Notes under the pieces: model-generated | Seen by the model: the letters and a program-made list of their open reading frames with translations, nothing else | Database searches by the model: none | Told to the model about the DNA's origin: nothing | Source of the DNA: Chryseobacterium gleum | Lineage (GTDB): Bacteria > Bacteroidota > Bacteroidia > Flavobacteriales_D > Crocinitomicaceae | Direction of reading: 5' to 3' | DNA: 5,641 nt | NCBI GenBank assembly: GCA_945877005.1 | Contig: CAMCQL010000135.1 | Location: forward strand, 1 to 5,641 | Made by a program: the position numbers and the translations under genes | Part shown: positions 1-5,641 of the stretch, in pieces | How the letters are laid out: each line of letters begins with the position of its first letter | Position numbering within the stretch: position 1 is the stretch's first letter

Positions 1-231
1 CACAGAGCACGTCGTATCCAACGTTTCTTATCTCAACCGTTCCATGTTGCTGAACAATTTACAGGGATCAAAGGAGTATTAGTAGATATCCAAGACACGA
101 TCAAAGGATTTGAAATGATCTTAAATGGTGAAATGGACCAATACCCTGAAGCAGCATTTAACTTGAAAGGTAGCATCGAAGATGTGATTGAAGCGGGTAA
201 GAAAATGTTAGCTGATACAGCAGCGTTTTAA
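1..231 (+). CDS. atpD: ATP synthase F1 subunit beta, C-terminal 76 residues (5' end outside window)
   Basis: This is the 3' end of the gene for the catalytic beta subunit of F1F0 ATP synthase, which binds nucleotide and makes ATP on the cytoplasmic face of the inner membrane. An open frame starts at base 1 and ends with TAA at 229-231. It reads through the beta C-terminal helical domain: the block RRIQRFLSQPFHVAEQFTG, then DTIKGFEMILNGEMDQ, PEAAFNLKG and IEDVIEAGKKML, all family hallmarks. The Walker A and B motifs and the DELSD region lie upstream of the window, so the catalytic residues cannot be checked. The family is about 460-500 residues long, so roughly 15% is visible. The epsilon gene follows after 18 bases, the usual beta-epsilon pair. 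In many Bacteroidota this pair sits apart from the other atp genes. Identity is near certain. Confidence 0.97.
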   Translation, partial: HRARRIQRFLSQPFHVAEQFTGIKGVLVDIQDTIKGFEMILNGEMDQYPEAAFNLKGSIEDVIEAGKKMLADTAAF

Positions 232-249
232 TTAAATTAACGAAGAACT

Positions 250-534
250 ATGCATTTAGAAATCGTAACACCTGAAAGTAAAATTTTTACAGGAGAAGCT
301 GTATCGGTTCAACTTCCAGGTACAGAAGGATTATTTCAAGTGTTGAATAATCACGCTGCAATCATTTCTACGTTAGATAAAGGAAGTGTTAAAATTGAAT
401 TTTCAACAGCGCAAGATGTGAAGAAAATCAATAAACAATTGAAATTAGACGCTTCTAAGAAAATCGCAACGTATGAAATTGGCGGAGGTGTTGTTGAAAT
501 GTTAAGCAATAAGCTAATTATTTTAGCTGATTAG
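250..534 (+). CDS. atpC: ATP synthase F1 subunit epsilon, short form (94 aa)
   Basis: This is the epsilon subunit of the F1 central stalk, which joins gamma to the c-ring. The 94 residues match the N-terminal beta-sandwich domain: LEIVTPESKIFTGEA near the start, the PGTEGLFQVLNNHA loop (residues 23-36, the family's 'G.hp.HA' region), and the closing GGGVVEMLSNKLIILAD. The protein stops at LAD, where E. coli epsilon (about 139 aa) goes on into its two-helix C-terminal domain. That domain causes ATP-dependent inhibition in other bacteria, so here that mode of control should be missing. Short epsilon subunits are common in Bacteroidota, so I read this as natural and not as a frameshift. A polar stretch at about residues 52-72 (QDVKKINKQLKLDASKK) lies before the last strands. 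The start is the ATG 18 bases after the atpD stop. There is no clear Shine-Dalgarno site, as is usual in this phylum. It is co-transcribed with atpD and followed by a terminator. Confidence 0.95.
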   Translation: MHLEIVTPESKIFTGEAVSVQLPGTEGLFQVLNNHAAIISTLDKGSVKIEFSTAQDVKKINKQLKLDASKKIATYEIGGGVVEMLSNKLIILAD

Positions 535-552
535 TATAAATTACAACTCTTT

Positions 553-586
553 AAAAAGGGGACCAATCCAAAGGTTCCCTTTTTTT
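553..586 (+). terminator. Rho-independent terminator of the atpDC unit
   Basis: A 12-bp stem with no bulges pairs 553-564 (AAAAAGGGGACC) with 573-584 (GGTTCCCTTTTT), including one G-U pair, around an 8-base loop. A run of seven T covers 580-586. It lies 18 bases after the atpC stop and should end atpDC transcription, which separates it from the envelope operon downstream. The A-tract on the left arm gives five T on the reverse strand, so weak action in the other direction is possible. No converging gene is present to need it. Confidence 0.93.
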
Positions 587-602
587 GTTAAGCATTGTTA
601 AC
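587..602. repeat. Short inverted repeat GTTAA-N6-TTAAC between terminator and promoter
   Basis: GTTAA (587-591) and its exact reverse complement TTAAC (598-602) flank the six bases GCATTG. The half-site centres are 11 bases apart, about one helical turn, and the repeat lies about 30 bases upstream of the candidate -7 element for uppS. That placement would suit a regulator site, but a 5-bp AT-rich repeat can arise by chance. No regulator is indicated. Confidence 0.2.
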
Positions 603-631
603 TATTTCGCCCTCAAATTAAATATCCTTAT

Positions 632-639
632 TACATTTG
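632..639 (+). promoter_or_regulatory. Candidate -7 element for the uppS-bamA-skp operon
   Basis: TACATTTG matches the Bacteroidota sigma -7 consensus TAnnTTTG exactly. Transcription would start near 645, giving a leader of about 30 bases before uppS. It is in the right place, just after the atpDC terminator and before the first gene of the operon. No TTG lies at the expected 17-23 base spacing: the nearest upstream TTG, at 595-597, is 34 bases away. So the -33 element is missing or degenerate. This is inferred from the consensus only. Confidence 0.5.
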
Positions 640-673
640 TAACTTTACCGTGATAAAATCTGATAGTTAGATT

Positions 674-1417
674 ATGGAACTATTTGAACAAATAGATAAA
701 ACAAAAGTACCTCAACATATAGCGATCATCATGGATGGGAATGGTCGTTGGGCGAAGCAGCAGGGAGAAGAGCGTTTATATGGTCACACGATCGGTGTTG
801 AATCAGTAAGGGCAGCTTTAAAGGCCGCAACAAAAGCGGGGGTAAATTATTTAACTTTGTATACCTTTTCTACTGAAAATTGGAACCGACCTAAAGAGGA
901 GGTAGACGGTTTAATGAATCTATTGGTTCAAACTTTGTCCAATGAATTAGACGAATTAAATCAGAACAATGTTCGATTAACAACCATTGGAGATATTGAG
1001 GGACTTCCAGCTTATTGTATTGAAGAACTAGAAAATATTCGTTCCATCACTTCAAAAAATACGGGGATACAACTGATTTTAGCATTGAATTACAGTGCAC
1101 GTTGGGAATTGACCAACGCTGTCAAACAAATTGCAGAAAAAGTGACTTCAAATAGTCTTGCTATTTCTGATATCAATGATCAATTAATTAGTGCTCATCT
1201 TACTACTGTTGGAATTCCTGATCCAGAATTGTTGGTTCGTACAAGTGGTGAACAACGTATCAGTAATTTTTTATTGTGGCAAATTGCTTACACAGAATTC
1301 TATTATACTGAAGTGCTTTGGCCGGATTTCAGAGAAGACGATTTGTATCTTGCGATTTTAGATTACCAATCCAGAGAACGAAGATTTGGTAAAACTTCAG
1401 AACAATTAACCTCGTAA
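674..1417 (+). CDS. uppS: Undecaprenyl diphosphate synthase (cis-prenyltransferase, 247 aa)
   Basis: This cytoplasmic or membrane-associated enzyme adds eight isopentenyl diphosphates in cis to farnesyl diphosphate, giving the C55 lipid carrier used for peptidoglycan, O-antigen and other surface glycans. All the family motifs are present. HIAIIMDGNGRWAK is at residues 15-28, with D21 matching the catalytic Asp26 of E. coli UppS. H38 is in RLYGH, YTFSTENWNRP is at 63-73, LNYSARWEL at 138-146, and DPELLVRTSGEQRISN at 183-198. Diphosphate-binding R189, R195 and S197 match E. coli R194, R200 and S202, and metal-binding E208 matches E213. The offset of 5 is constant from D21 to E208, so the core has no net insertion or deletion, and the length is normal (E. 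coli 253 aa). The start places the first motif at the usual distance from the N-terminus. It is the first gene of the operon, with bamA starting 7 bases after its stop. The chain length (C55) is inferred from family and context. Confidence 0.96.
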   Translation: MELFEQIDKTKVPQHIAIIMDGNGRWAKQQGEERLYGHTIGVESVRAALKAATKAGVNYLTLYTFSTENWNRPKEEVDGLMNLLVQTLSNELDELNQNNVRLTTIGDIEGLPAYCIEELENIRSITSKNTGIQLILALNYSARWELTNAVKQIAEKVTSNSLAISDINDQLISAHLTTVGIPDPELLVRTSGEQRISNFLLWQIAYTEFYYTEVLWPDFREDDLYLAILDYQSRERRFGKTSEQLTS

Positions 1418-1424
1418 GTAGCGC

Positions 1425-3965
1425 ATGAAATTTATTCCTTTTATTTGTTTACTATTTTCACCCTTCCTTTATTTTGCGCAAGTAAACGAAATTGGAAATG
1501 ATTTTTCGATTGATTATTCTTCACCGAAAGAATTTGAAATTGGTGCAATCCGTATTGAGGGTGCCGATAATTTTGATCATCAATCCATTAAGTTGATTGC
1601 CGGTTTACGCCAAGGTACTCCTGTCACAATACCTGGGAATGCTATTACAGAGGCAATTACCAATTTATGGAAGGAAAATTTATTTACAAATGTTGAAATC
1701 TCAGTAGAAAGAGAAATCAAAGGAGTTGTTTATCTTGTAATTAAATTAACTCCTCGTCCTAAGTTATCCCGTTTTAGATTTGACGGTGTAAGTAAAAAAG
1801 ATGCAGACAAACTAAGAGAAATTATTAATTTATTTTCTGGCAAAACCATTTCTGAGAATTTAACTTTATCAACTCAGTTAAAAATCAAAGGTTACTACAG
1901 AGAAAAAGGTTACTATGGTGTAAAAGTTGACATTACACAAGAACCAGATAATTTAATGAATAATGCTGCTCTTTTTAATATAAAAGTGACCAGAGGAAGT
2001 AAAGTTAAGATAGGTCAGATCACATTGGTTGGGAATGAACAGCTTTCGAGTTTTAAAATCCGAAAAGCAATGAAAGATACTAAACAAAAGGCTTTTTGGA
2101 GAATTTTTAAACGATCAAAATTTACCTCAAGTTCTTACGAAAAAGATAAGTTAGCAATCCTGTCTAAATATTATTCCATCGGGTACCGTGACGCTCAAAT
2201 AGAAAAAGATTCGGTATACTTATTAGACCAAAAACACCTTGCGATTGATTTGAAATTTAGCGAAGGGAATTTGTACCATTTTGGAAACATTGAATGGATT
2301 GGCAACACCAAATTTACGACTGGAATGTTAGACACTGTGCTTGGAATCAAATACGGTGATATATATAATAAATCAACATTGGAAACTCGTTTAAATATGA
2401 GTCAAGATGGAAGAGATATTTCTTCGTTGTACATGGACCGAGGGTACTTATTTTTTCAAGTCATTCCAATAGAAACAGGAGTGGTTGATAATCATATCTC
2501 CTACCAAATGCGTATTATTGAAGGAAAAGAAGCCCGTGTAAAGAGAGTAATTATCAAAGGGAATACAAAAACAAATGAACACGTTATTCGAAGAGAGATT
2601 AGAACTAAACCTGGAGACTTGTTCAGTCGCAATGACATTATAAGAACACAACGTGAACTTTCTCAATTGGGGTATTTCAATAATGAAGCTTTTCAAATCA
2701 ATCCTTTACCAAACCCACAAGAAGGAACAGTGGACATTGAATATGTTGTGGAGGAAAAATCTTCGGATCAAATTGAATTATCTGGGGGATATGGTGCAGG
2801 ACGAATCATTGGTACTTTGGGTTTGACATTCAATAATTTTTCTCTTCAAAATATGTTCCACAAAGGAGCATGGGAACCTTTGCCTTCAGGTGATGGACAA
2901 AAATTATCGTTACGTGCACAAACCAATGGTACTTTTTACCAATCGTACAGTTTCTCATTTACTGAACCTTGGTTAGGTGGTAAAAAACCAAATTCATTAT
3001 CTTCTTGGTTGACACATTCACAATTTGGAACAGGATTACTTTCCAATGATCCAAATTATGGAGGTATTTCCATTACAGGGGTTGGAGTTGGTATCGGTAG
3101 AAGAAAGAAATTTCCAGATGATTTCTTTAGTGCTTATTATGAGTTAGGATATCAATACTACGATGTAACCAATTATCCGAATTATTTTCCAAGTTTTAGT
3201 CAAGGATACGCGAATGACATTAGTTTGAAATATGTACTTCAACGAAATTCCATTGACAGTCCGATCTTTCCAAAGGAGGGATCCAATTTAACATTTACTG
3301 CAAAGACTTCACTTCCATACTCCGCATTTAATGGAGACAGAGATTTTTCTACTTCGAGTCAACAGGAAAAATATAAGTATTTGGAGTACTACAAAATGAA
3401 GTTTACAGGAGAATGGTATTTGCCATTAACCAACGATAAAAAATTGGTATTGATGAATCGTATTGGGGTTGGATTTATGGGTGCATACAGCAGTTCGAAA
3501 GGACTAACACCATTTGAACGATTTACACTTGGGGGGAATGGATTATCTGGGATGAATCAGTTAGGTGGTCGTGAGATTATTGCGCTGCGAGGATACAACG
3601 ACAATAGTTTATCAAGTTCTTCGAGTGATCCCATCATTTCAAAATACACGATGGAGTTGAGGTATCCGATTTCATTAAATCCACAAGCAACTTTTTATGT
3701 TTTGGCATTTGCAGAAGCAGGGAACACATTTCAAACATTAAAAAAATACAATCCTTTCAATGTCAAACGATCTGCGGGATTAGGGATTCGAATTTTCCTT
3801 CCGATGTTTGGTATGCTTGGGCTTGATTATGGATGGGGATTTGATATGTTGGACCCTAAGTCACAAGGGTACCGTGTACAAGGTGGTTCGGATGATTCCA
3901 TTTTAAGAGATGGGTATTACGGTAAATTGAATTTTACCATTGGTATGAATTTAGGGGAGTTGTAA
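1425..3965 (+). CDS. bamA: Outer membrane protein assembly factor BamA (Omp85 family, 846 aa)
   Basis: This is the core subunit of the BAM complex, which folds and inserts beta-barrel proteins into the outer membrane. It has a signal peptide at residues 1-18 with likely cleavage YFA|Q. Five POTRA domains follow, at roughly 37-112, 113-192, 193-283, 284-368 and 369-447. They show typical signatures such as IRIEGADNF, ITLVGNEQL, IEWIGNTKF and VIIKGNTKTNEHVIRREI. POTRA3 carries a basic aromatic insert at about 220-233 (KQKAFWRIFKRSKF), which I recall from other Bacteroidota BamA proteins. The barrel fills about 450-846, starting at IELSGGYGAG and containing FSFTEPWLGGKKPNSLS and the loop-6 LRGY motif at 721-724, the counterpart of VRGF/Y in E. 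coli. The C-terminal strand LNFTIGMNL aligns with the E. coli end FQFNIGKTW but is followed by GEL and lacks a final aromatic residue. The length is close to E. coli BamA (about 810). The ATG start lies 7 bases after uppS, consistent with co-transcription and possible translational coupling. Confidence 0.97.
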   Translation: MKFIPFICLLFSPFLYFAQVNEIGNDFSIDYSSPKEFEIGAIRIEGADNFDHQSIKLIAGLRQGTPVTIPGNAITEAITNLWKENLFTNVEISVEREIKGVVYLVIKLTPRPKLSRFRFDGVSKKDADKLREIINLFSGKTISENLTLSTQLKIKGYYREKGYYGVKVDITQEPDNLMNNAALFNIKVTRGSKVKIGQITLVGNEQLSSFKIRKAMKDTKQKAFWRIFKRSKFTSSSYEKDKLAILSKYYSIGYRDAQIEKDSVYLLDQKHLAIDLKFSEGNLYHFGNIEWIGNTKFTTGMLDTVLGIKYGDIYNKSTLETRLNMSQDGRDISSLYMDRGYLFFQVIPIETGVVDNHISYQMRIIEGKEARVKRVIIKGNTKTNEHVIRREIRTKPGDLFSRNDIIRTQRELSQLGYFNNEAFQINPLPNPQEGTVDIEYVVEEKSSDQIELSGGYGAGRIIGTLGLTFNNFSLQNMFHKGAWEPLPSGDGQKLSLRAQTNGTFYQSYSFSFTEPWLGGKKPNSLSSWLTHSQFGTGLLSNDPNYGGISITGVGVGIGRRKKFPDDFFSAYYELGYQYYDVTNYPNYFPSFSQGYANDISLKYVLQRNSIDSPIFPKEGSNLTFTAKTSLPYSAFNGDRDFSTSSQQEKYKYLEYYKMKFTGEWYLPLTNDKKLVLMNRIGVGFMGAYSSSKGLTPFERFTLGGNGLSGMNQLGGREIIALRGYNDNSLSSSSSDPIISKYTMELRYPISLNPQATFYVLAFAEAGNTFQTLKKYNPFNVKRSAGLGIRIFLPMFGMLGLDYGWGFDMLDPKSQGYRVQGGSDDSILRDGYYGKLNFTIGMNLGEL

Positions 3966-3987
3966 TTTTAAGTATAATGTATATTTG
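3960..3987 (+). promoter_or_regulatory. Candidate internal promoter for the skp/ompH pair
   Basis: TTG at 3960-3962 and TATATTTG at 3980-3987 are separated by 17 bases. They match the Bacteroidota promoter pattern TTG-N17-23-TAnnTTTG with no mismatch in the fixed positions. The TTG overlaps the last codon and stop of bamA. Transcription would begin around 3993, about 15 bases before the ATG of the first chaperone gene. This would allow extra expression of the chaperones apart from uppS and bamA. It rests on consensus matching in an AT-rich gap, so chance is possible. Confidence 0.5.
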
Positions 3988-4008
3988 AACTGTAATTTGA
4001 ATTTGATT

Positions 4009-4521
4009 ATGAAGTATTTATTTTTTATCGCTTGCTTATTTTTGACAATTTCCTTTGAATCTCACGCGCAAAAATATGCCTACATTGATTCTGATTTTAT
4101 CTTATCAAAGTTGCCTGAATATAAAACAGCAAAAGATCGCTTGGATAAGTTAGCAGACCAGTGGACAAAAGACATTGATGAAAAATACACGGTCTTAAAT
4201 CAAAAGAAAGATTTATTTAACAAAGAAGAGGTTTTGTTACCAACGGAAGAAAAAGAAAAACGTGAAGAAGAGTTGAAAAAATTGGAAAATGATGTGATGG
4301 AAATTCAAAAAAAGCGATTTGGAGTTGGTGGAGAGTATTTTCAAAAGAGACAAGAATTAATCAAACCAATTCAGGATAAAGTGTACGATGCTATGCAAAA
4401 AGTGGCGTCGAAACGTAATTATTCGATGGTGTTTGACAAAGCGAATCAAAGTAATTTAGTTTTTGCAGATAAAAAACTAGACATGAGTCAGGATGTAATC
4501 AAAGAGATGGGTATTAAGTAG
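4009..4521 (+). CDS. Skp/OmpH-family periplasmic chaperone, first copy (170 aa)
   Basis: This is a periplasmic 'jellyfish' chaperone of the OmpH/Skp family, expected to trim into a trimer and hold unfolded outer-membrane proteins on the way to BAM. The signal peptide is MKYLFFIACLFLTISFESHA, cleaved before Q21. After a first beta strand (YAYIDSDFILSKLPEY, 23-38), a charged helical hairpin runs at about 39-117, with its tip at P78 (VLLPTEE). The closing part (LIKPIQDKVYDAMQKVA, then NYSMVFDKANQ) forms the body domain. I chose ATG 4009 because it directly precedes the signal peptide. A TTG at 3985 is in frame, but it would add eight residues before the signal peptide and overlaps the candidate -7 element. 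It sits 43 bases after bamA and 35 bases before a second copy. The family call is strong. Which copy corresponds to E. coli Skp is unknown, so no symbol is given. Confidence 0.92.
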   Translation: MKYLFFIACLFLTISFESHAQKYAYIDSDFILSKLPEYKTAKDRLDKLADQWTKDIDEKYTVLNQKKDLFNKEEVLLPTEEKEKREEELKKLENDVMEIQKKRFGVGGEYFQKRQELIKPIQDKVYDAMQKVASKRNYSMVFDKANQSNLVFADKKLDMSQDVIKEMGIK

Positions 4522-4556
4522 ATACCTAAGTTTAAATTACTATAAATAAAATAAAA

Positions 4557-5078
4557 ATGAAAAAATTAGTTCTATTAGTTACTTTTGTAGGTACGATCGC
4601 TTCTTTCCAAGCACAAACAAAAGTTGGTCATGTGAATACTCAAAAATTATTGGATACGCTTCCATCTCGTAAAGTTGCGTTAGGTCAAATTGGTGATTTT
4701 GAGAAAAAAGGAATTGCAGAGTTGAAAGACATGGAAGCTGAATTACAAAAAATTTATGCTAAATATTTACAAGATAAAGATAAATTAACTCCTGTTGTTC
4801 AACAGTACGAAGAGGAGAGAATTCAAAAGAAGAACCAAGCAATGCAACAAAGAGAACAAGAATTGCAACAACAAATTCGTTCTTTAGGAGAAGAATTAAA
4901 TGCGCCTATATTAAAAAGAGTTCAAAAATCTGTAGATTTAGTAGCTGATCGTAAGAAAATCAATTATGTAATTGATGAAACGGCGACACTTTATTTCAAA
5001 GGTGGAACAGACTTAACTTCAGAAGTGATGGTTGAATTATTAAAATTAGATGCAGCTGAAACTGCTCCTAAGAAATAA
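4557..5078 (+). CDS. Skp/OmpH-family periplasmic chaperone, second copy (173 aa)
   Basis: This is a second OmpH/Skp-type periplasmic chaperone. It has a signal peptide at residues 1-19 (MKKLVLLVTFVGTIASFQA) cleaved before Q20, and a first strand VGHVNTQKLLDTLPS (23-37). A long coiled-coil hairpin follows at about 40-114, with its tip at P79 (KLTPVVQ), the same place as P78 in the first copy. The second arm is very rich in Gln and Glu (QAMQQREQELQQQ, 94-106). The body ends with APILKRVQKSVDLVA and INYVIDETATLYF. A short tail (ETAPKK) follows the last helix. The two copies share architecture but little sequence, so the duplication is old or the copies have separate roles. The gap before it (4522-4556) has no terminator and ends in the A-rich stretch ATAAAATAAAA before ATG, a common initiation context in Bacteroidota. 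It is the last gene of the operon, followed by a terminator. Confidence 0.93.
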   Translation: MKKLVLLVTFVGTIASFQAQTKVGHVNTQKLLDTLPSRKVALGQIGDFEKKGIAELKDMEAELQKIYAKYLQDKDKLTPVVQQYEEERIQKKNQAMQQREQELQQQIRSLGEELNAPILKRVQKSVDLVADRKKINYVIDETATLYFKGGTDLTSEVMVELLKLDAAETAPKK

Positions 5079-5096
5079 TAGTTAAAAATAAATATT

Positions 5097-5128
5097 AAAG
5101 GTATCCGATTTTCGTGATGCCTTTTTTT
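5097..5128 (+). terminator. Rho-independent terminator of the uppS-bamA-skp operon
   Basis: A 9-bp stem pairs AAAGGTATC (5097-5105) with GATGCCTTT (5116-5124), with one G-U pair. It is extended inside by CGA/TCG (5106-5108 with 5112-5114) across a single bulged T at 5115. Seven T follow at 5122-5128. It starts 18 bases after the stop of the second chaperone gene and should close the operon. Confidence 0.92.
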
Positions 5129-5168
5129 GTGGACTTACATTTTCTAAAATTCTTTTTTGTTACAATTT

Positions 5169-5641
5169 ATGCGAACGTTACTATTCTTTCTATTTTTAGT
5201 TCCAATACTTTTAATAGCACAAAAACAAACGGTATTAAAAGGAAACATTTTAGTAGGTTTTTCGAAATGTGAAGAAAAGTTCAATTTGAACTATAAGATT
5301 ATTAAAGTTGAAAGCGAACAACTTCAAGTAGTCGACAGTGTGTTTTTGGATTCTTGTCGTTTTTTGCTACCAATCCAAATGGAACCAGGAAATTATCAAT
5401 TGGTTCTTCATGTAAAAGGCTATTATTCTGAAACACTTCCTTTTTCGGTTTCTTTGAACGATTCATTAAATGAGATTCAATTTCCAAACAGTACATTGGT
5501 GCGGGAGCGGGAAGTCACGAATTTGAATGATGTCACTGTGACGGGAATTAAACGCAGTCTCATTCGATTGGAAGCGAACAAGGTTTTCATTCAGGTAAAA
5601 GACAATGATTTGTTAACGATTAGCAGCGTCTACGATGCACT
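5169..5641 (+). CDS. Secreted protein, probable outer-membrane beta-barrel/TonB-receptor-like protein (5' part, cut by window end)
   Basis: An open frame runs from ATG 5169 to the window edge (157 codons plus two bases) with no stop. The signal peptide is MRTLLFFLFLVPILLIA, cleaved before Q18. Residues about 19-115 form a strand-rich, soluble-looking region with two cysteines (C34, C63). It ends in PGNYQLVLHVKGYYSETLPF, which reads like a beta-sandwich domain of the carboxypeptidase-regulatory type, though the usual 'G.V.D..G.pL..A.V' signature is not clear. From residue 119, LNDVTVTGIKRSLIRLEANK then ISSVYDAL resembles the 'L.eV.Vta.kp.ie.k.dk....L' entry into the plug of Bacteroidota outer-membrane receptors. 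On that reading a plug and a large barrel would follow. The frame stays open with normal codon use across the whole stretch. The start fits the signal peptide. No exact promoter element was found in the 40 bases after the terminator. CDS and export are secure; the receptor-like assignment is moderate and the substrate unknown. Confidence 0.82.
   Translation, partial: MRTLLFFLFLVPILLIAQKQTVLKGNILVGFSKCEEKFNLNYKIIKVESEQLQVVDSVFLDSCRFLLPIQMEPGNYQLVLHVKGYYSETLPFSVSLNDSLNEIQFPNSTLVREREVTNLNDVTVTGIKRSLIRLEANKVFIQVKDNDLLTISSVYDA

Noticed and set aside
651..666. Direct repeat TGATA-AAATC-TGATA in the uppS leader
   Set aside because: The units are only 5 bases long in AT-rich sequence, with no stem or known motif. 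Chance is the simplest explanation.
2448..2696. Open frame of 82 codons on the - strand inside bamA
   Set aside because: It lies wholly within the POTRA4-5 coding region, has no recognisable motif, and is opposite a strongly conserved gene. It is a shadow frame.
3985..4011. TTG start eight codons upstream of the first chaperone's ATG
   Set aside because: It would place MNCNLNLI before a complete signal peptide and overlaps the candidate -7 element. ATG 4009 gives a standard signal peptide.
4009..4068. Possible lipoprotein signal (FIAC, Cys at residue 9 of the first chaperone)
   Set aside because: The cysteine is too close to the N-terminus, leaving almost no hydrophobic segment before it. 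The sequence continues hydrophobic to a normal SHA|Q cleavage site.
4527..4534. TAAGTTTA as a promoter for the second chaperone
   Set aside because: It lacks the final G of the consensus. The gap has no terminator, so read-through from the first chaperone gene explains expression.
5136..5143. TACATTTT as a -7 element for the last gene
   Set aside because: It misses the final G of TAnnTTTG and has no TTG 17-23 bases upstream. The T-rich run at 5152-5159 fits even less well.
5302..5496. Open frame of 64 codons on the - strand near the window end
   Set aside because: It is opposite a long + strand frame with a signal peptide and receptor-like features. Its own translation resembles no known protein.

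Overview
The window looks like core chromosome of a Bacteroidota bacterium, most likely in the order Flavobacteriales. It is AT-rich, Shine-Dalgarno sites are weak or absent, and promoter-like sites match the Bacteroidota TAnnTTTG -7 element. The F1 epsilon subunit is short, BamA has a Bacteroidota-style sequence, and all four secreted products have an Ala|Gln signal-peptide cleavage site. Genus or species cannot be assigned from this sequence.

Layout, all on the + strand: (1) 1-534 holds the 3' end of atpD and complete atpC, closed by a strong intrinsic terminator at 553-586. (2) A 139-base gap holds that terminator, a small inverted repeat and a -7-like promoter element. (3) 674-5078 is an envelope-biogenesis operon: uppS (undecaprenyl diphosphate synthase), bamA (outer-membrane protein assembly), and two tandem Skp/OmpH-type periplasmic chaperones. 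It ends at a second strong terminator at 5097-5128. A candidate internal promoter at the end of bamA could give the chaperones extra transcription. (4) From 5169 to the window edge runs the 5' part of a secreted protein that looks like an outer-membrane beta-barrel/TonB-receptor-like protein. It is cut by the window end.

Functionally, the first unit makes the catalytic head and rotor part of ATP synthase. The second joins lipid-carrier synthesis for peptidoglycan and surface glycans (UppS) to chaperoning (Skp) and insertion (BamA) of outer-membrane proteins. The last gene probably encodes a client of that machinery.

I found no mobile element, CRISPR array, RNA gene or defence locus, and no clear sign of a novel system. 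The points worth a second look are local: the minimal epsilon subunit, the non-aromatic BamA C-terminus, the internal promoter, the diverged Skp pair, the consistent Gln after signal cleavage, and the truncated last gene.
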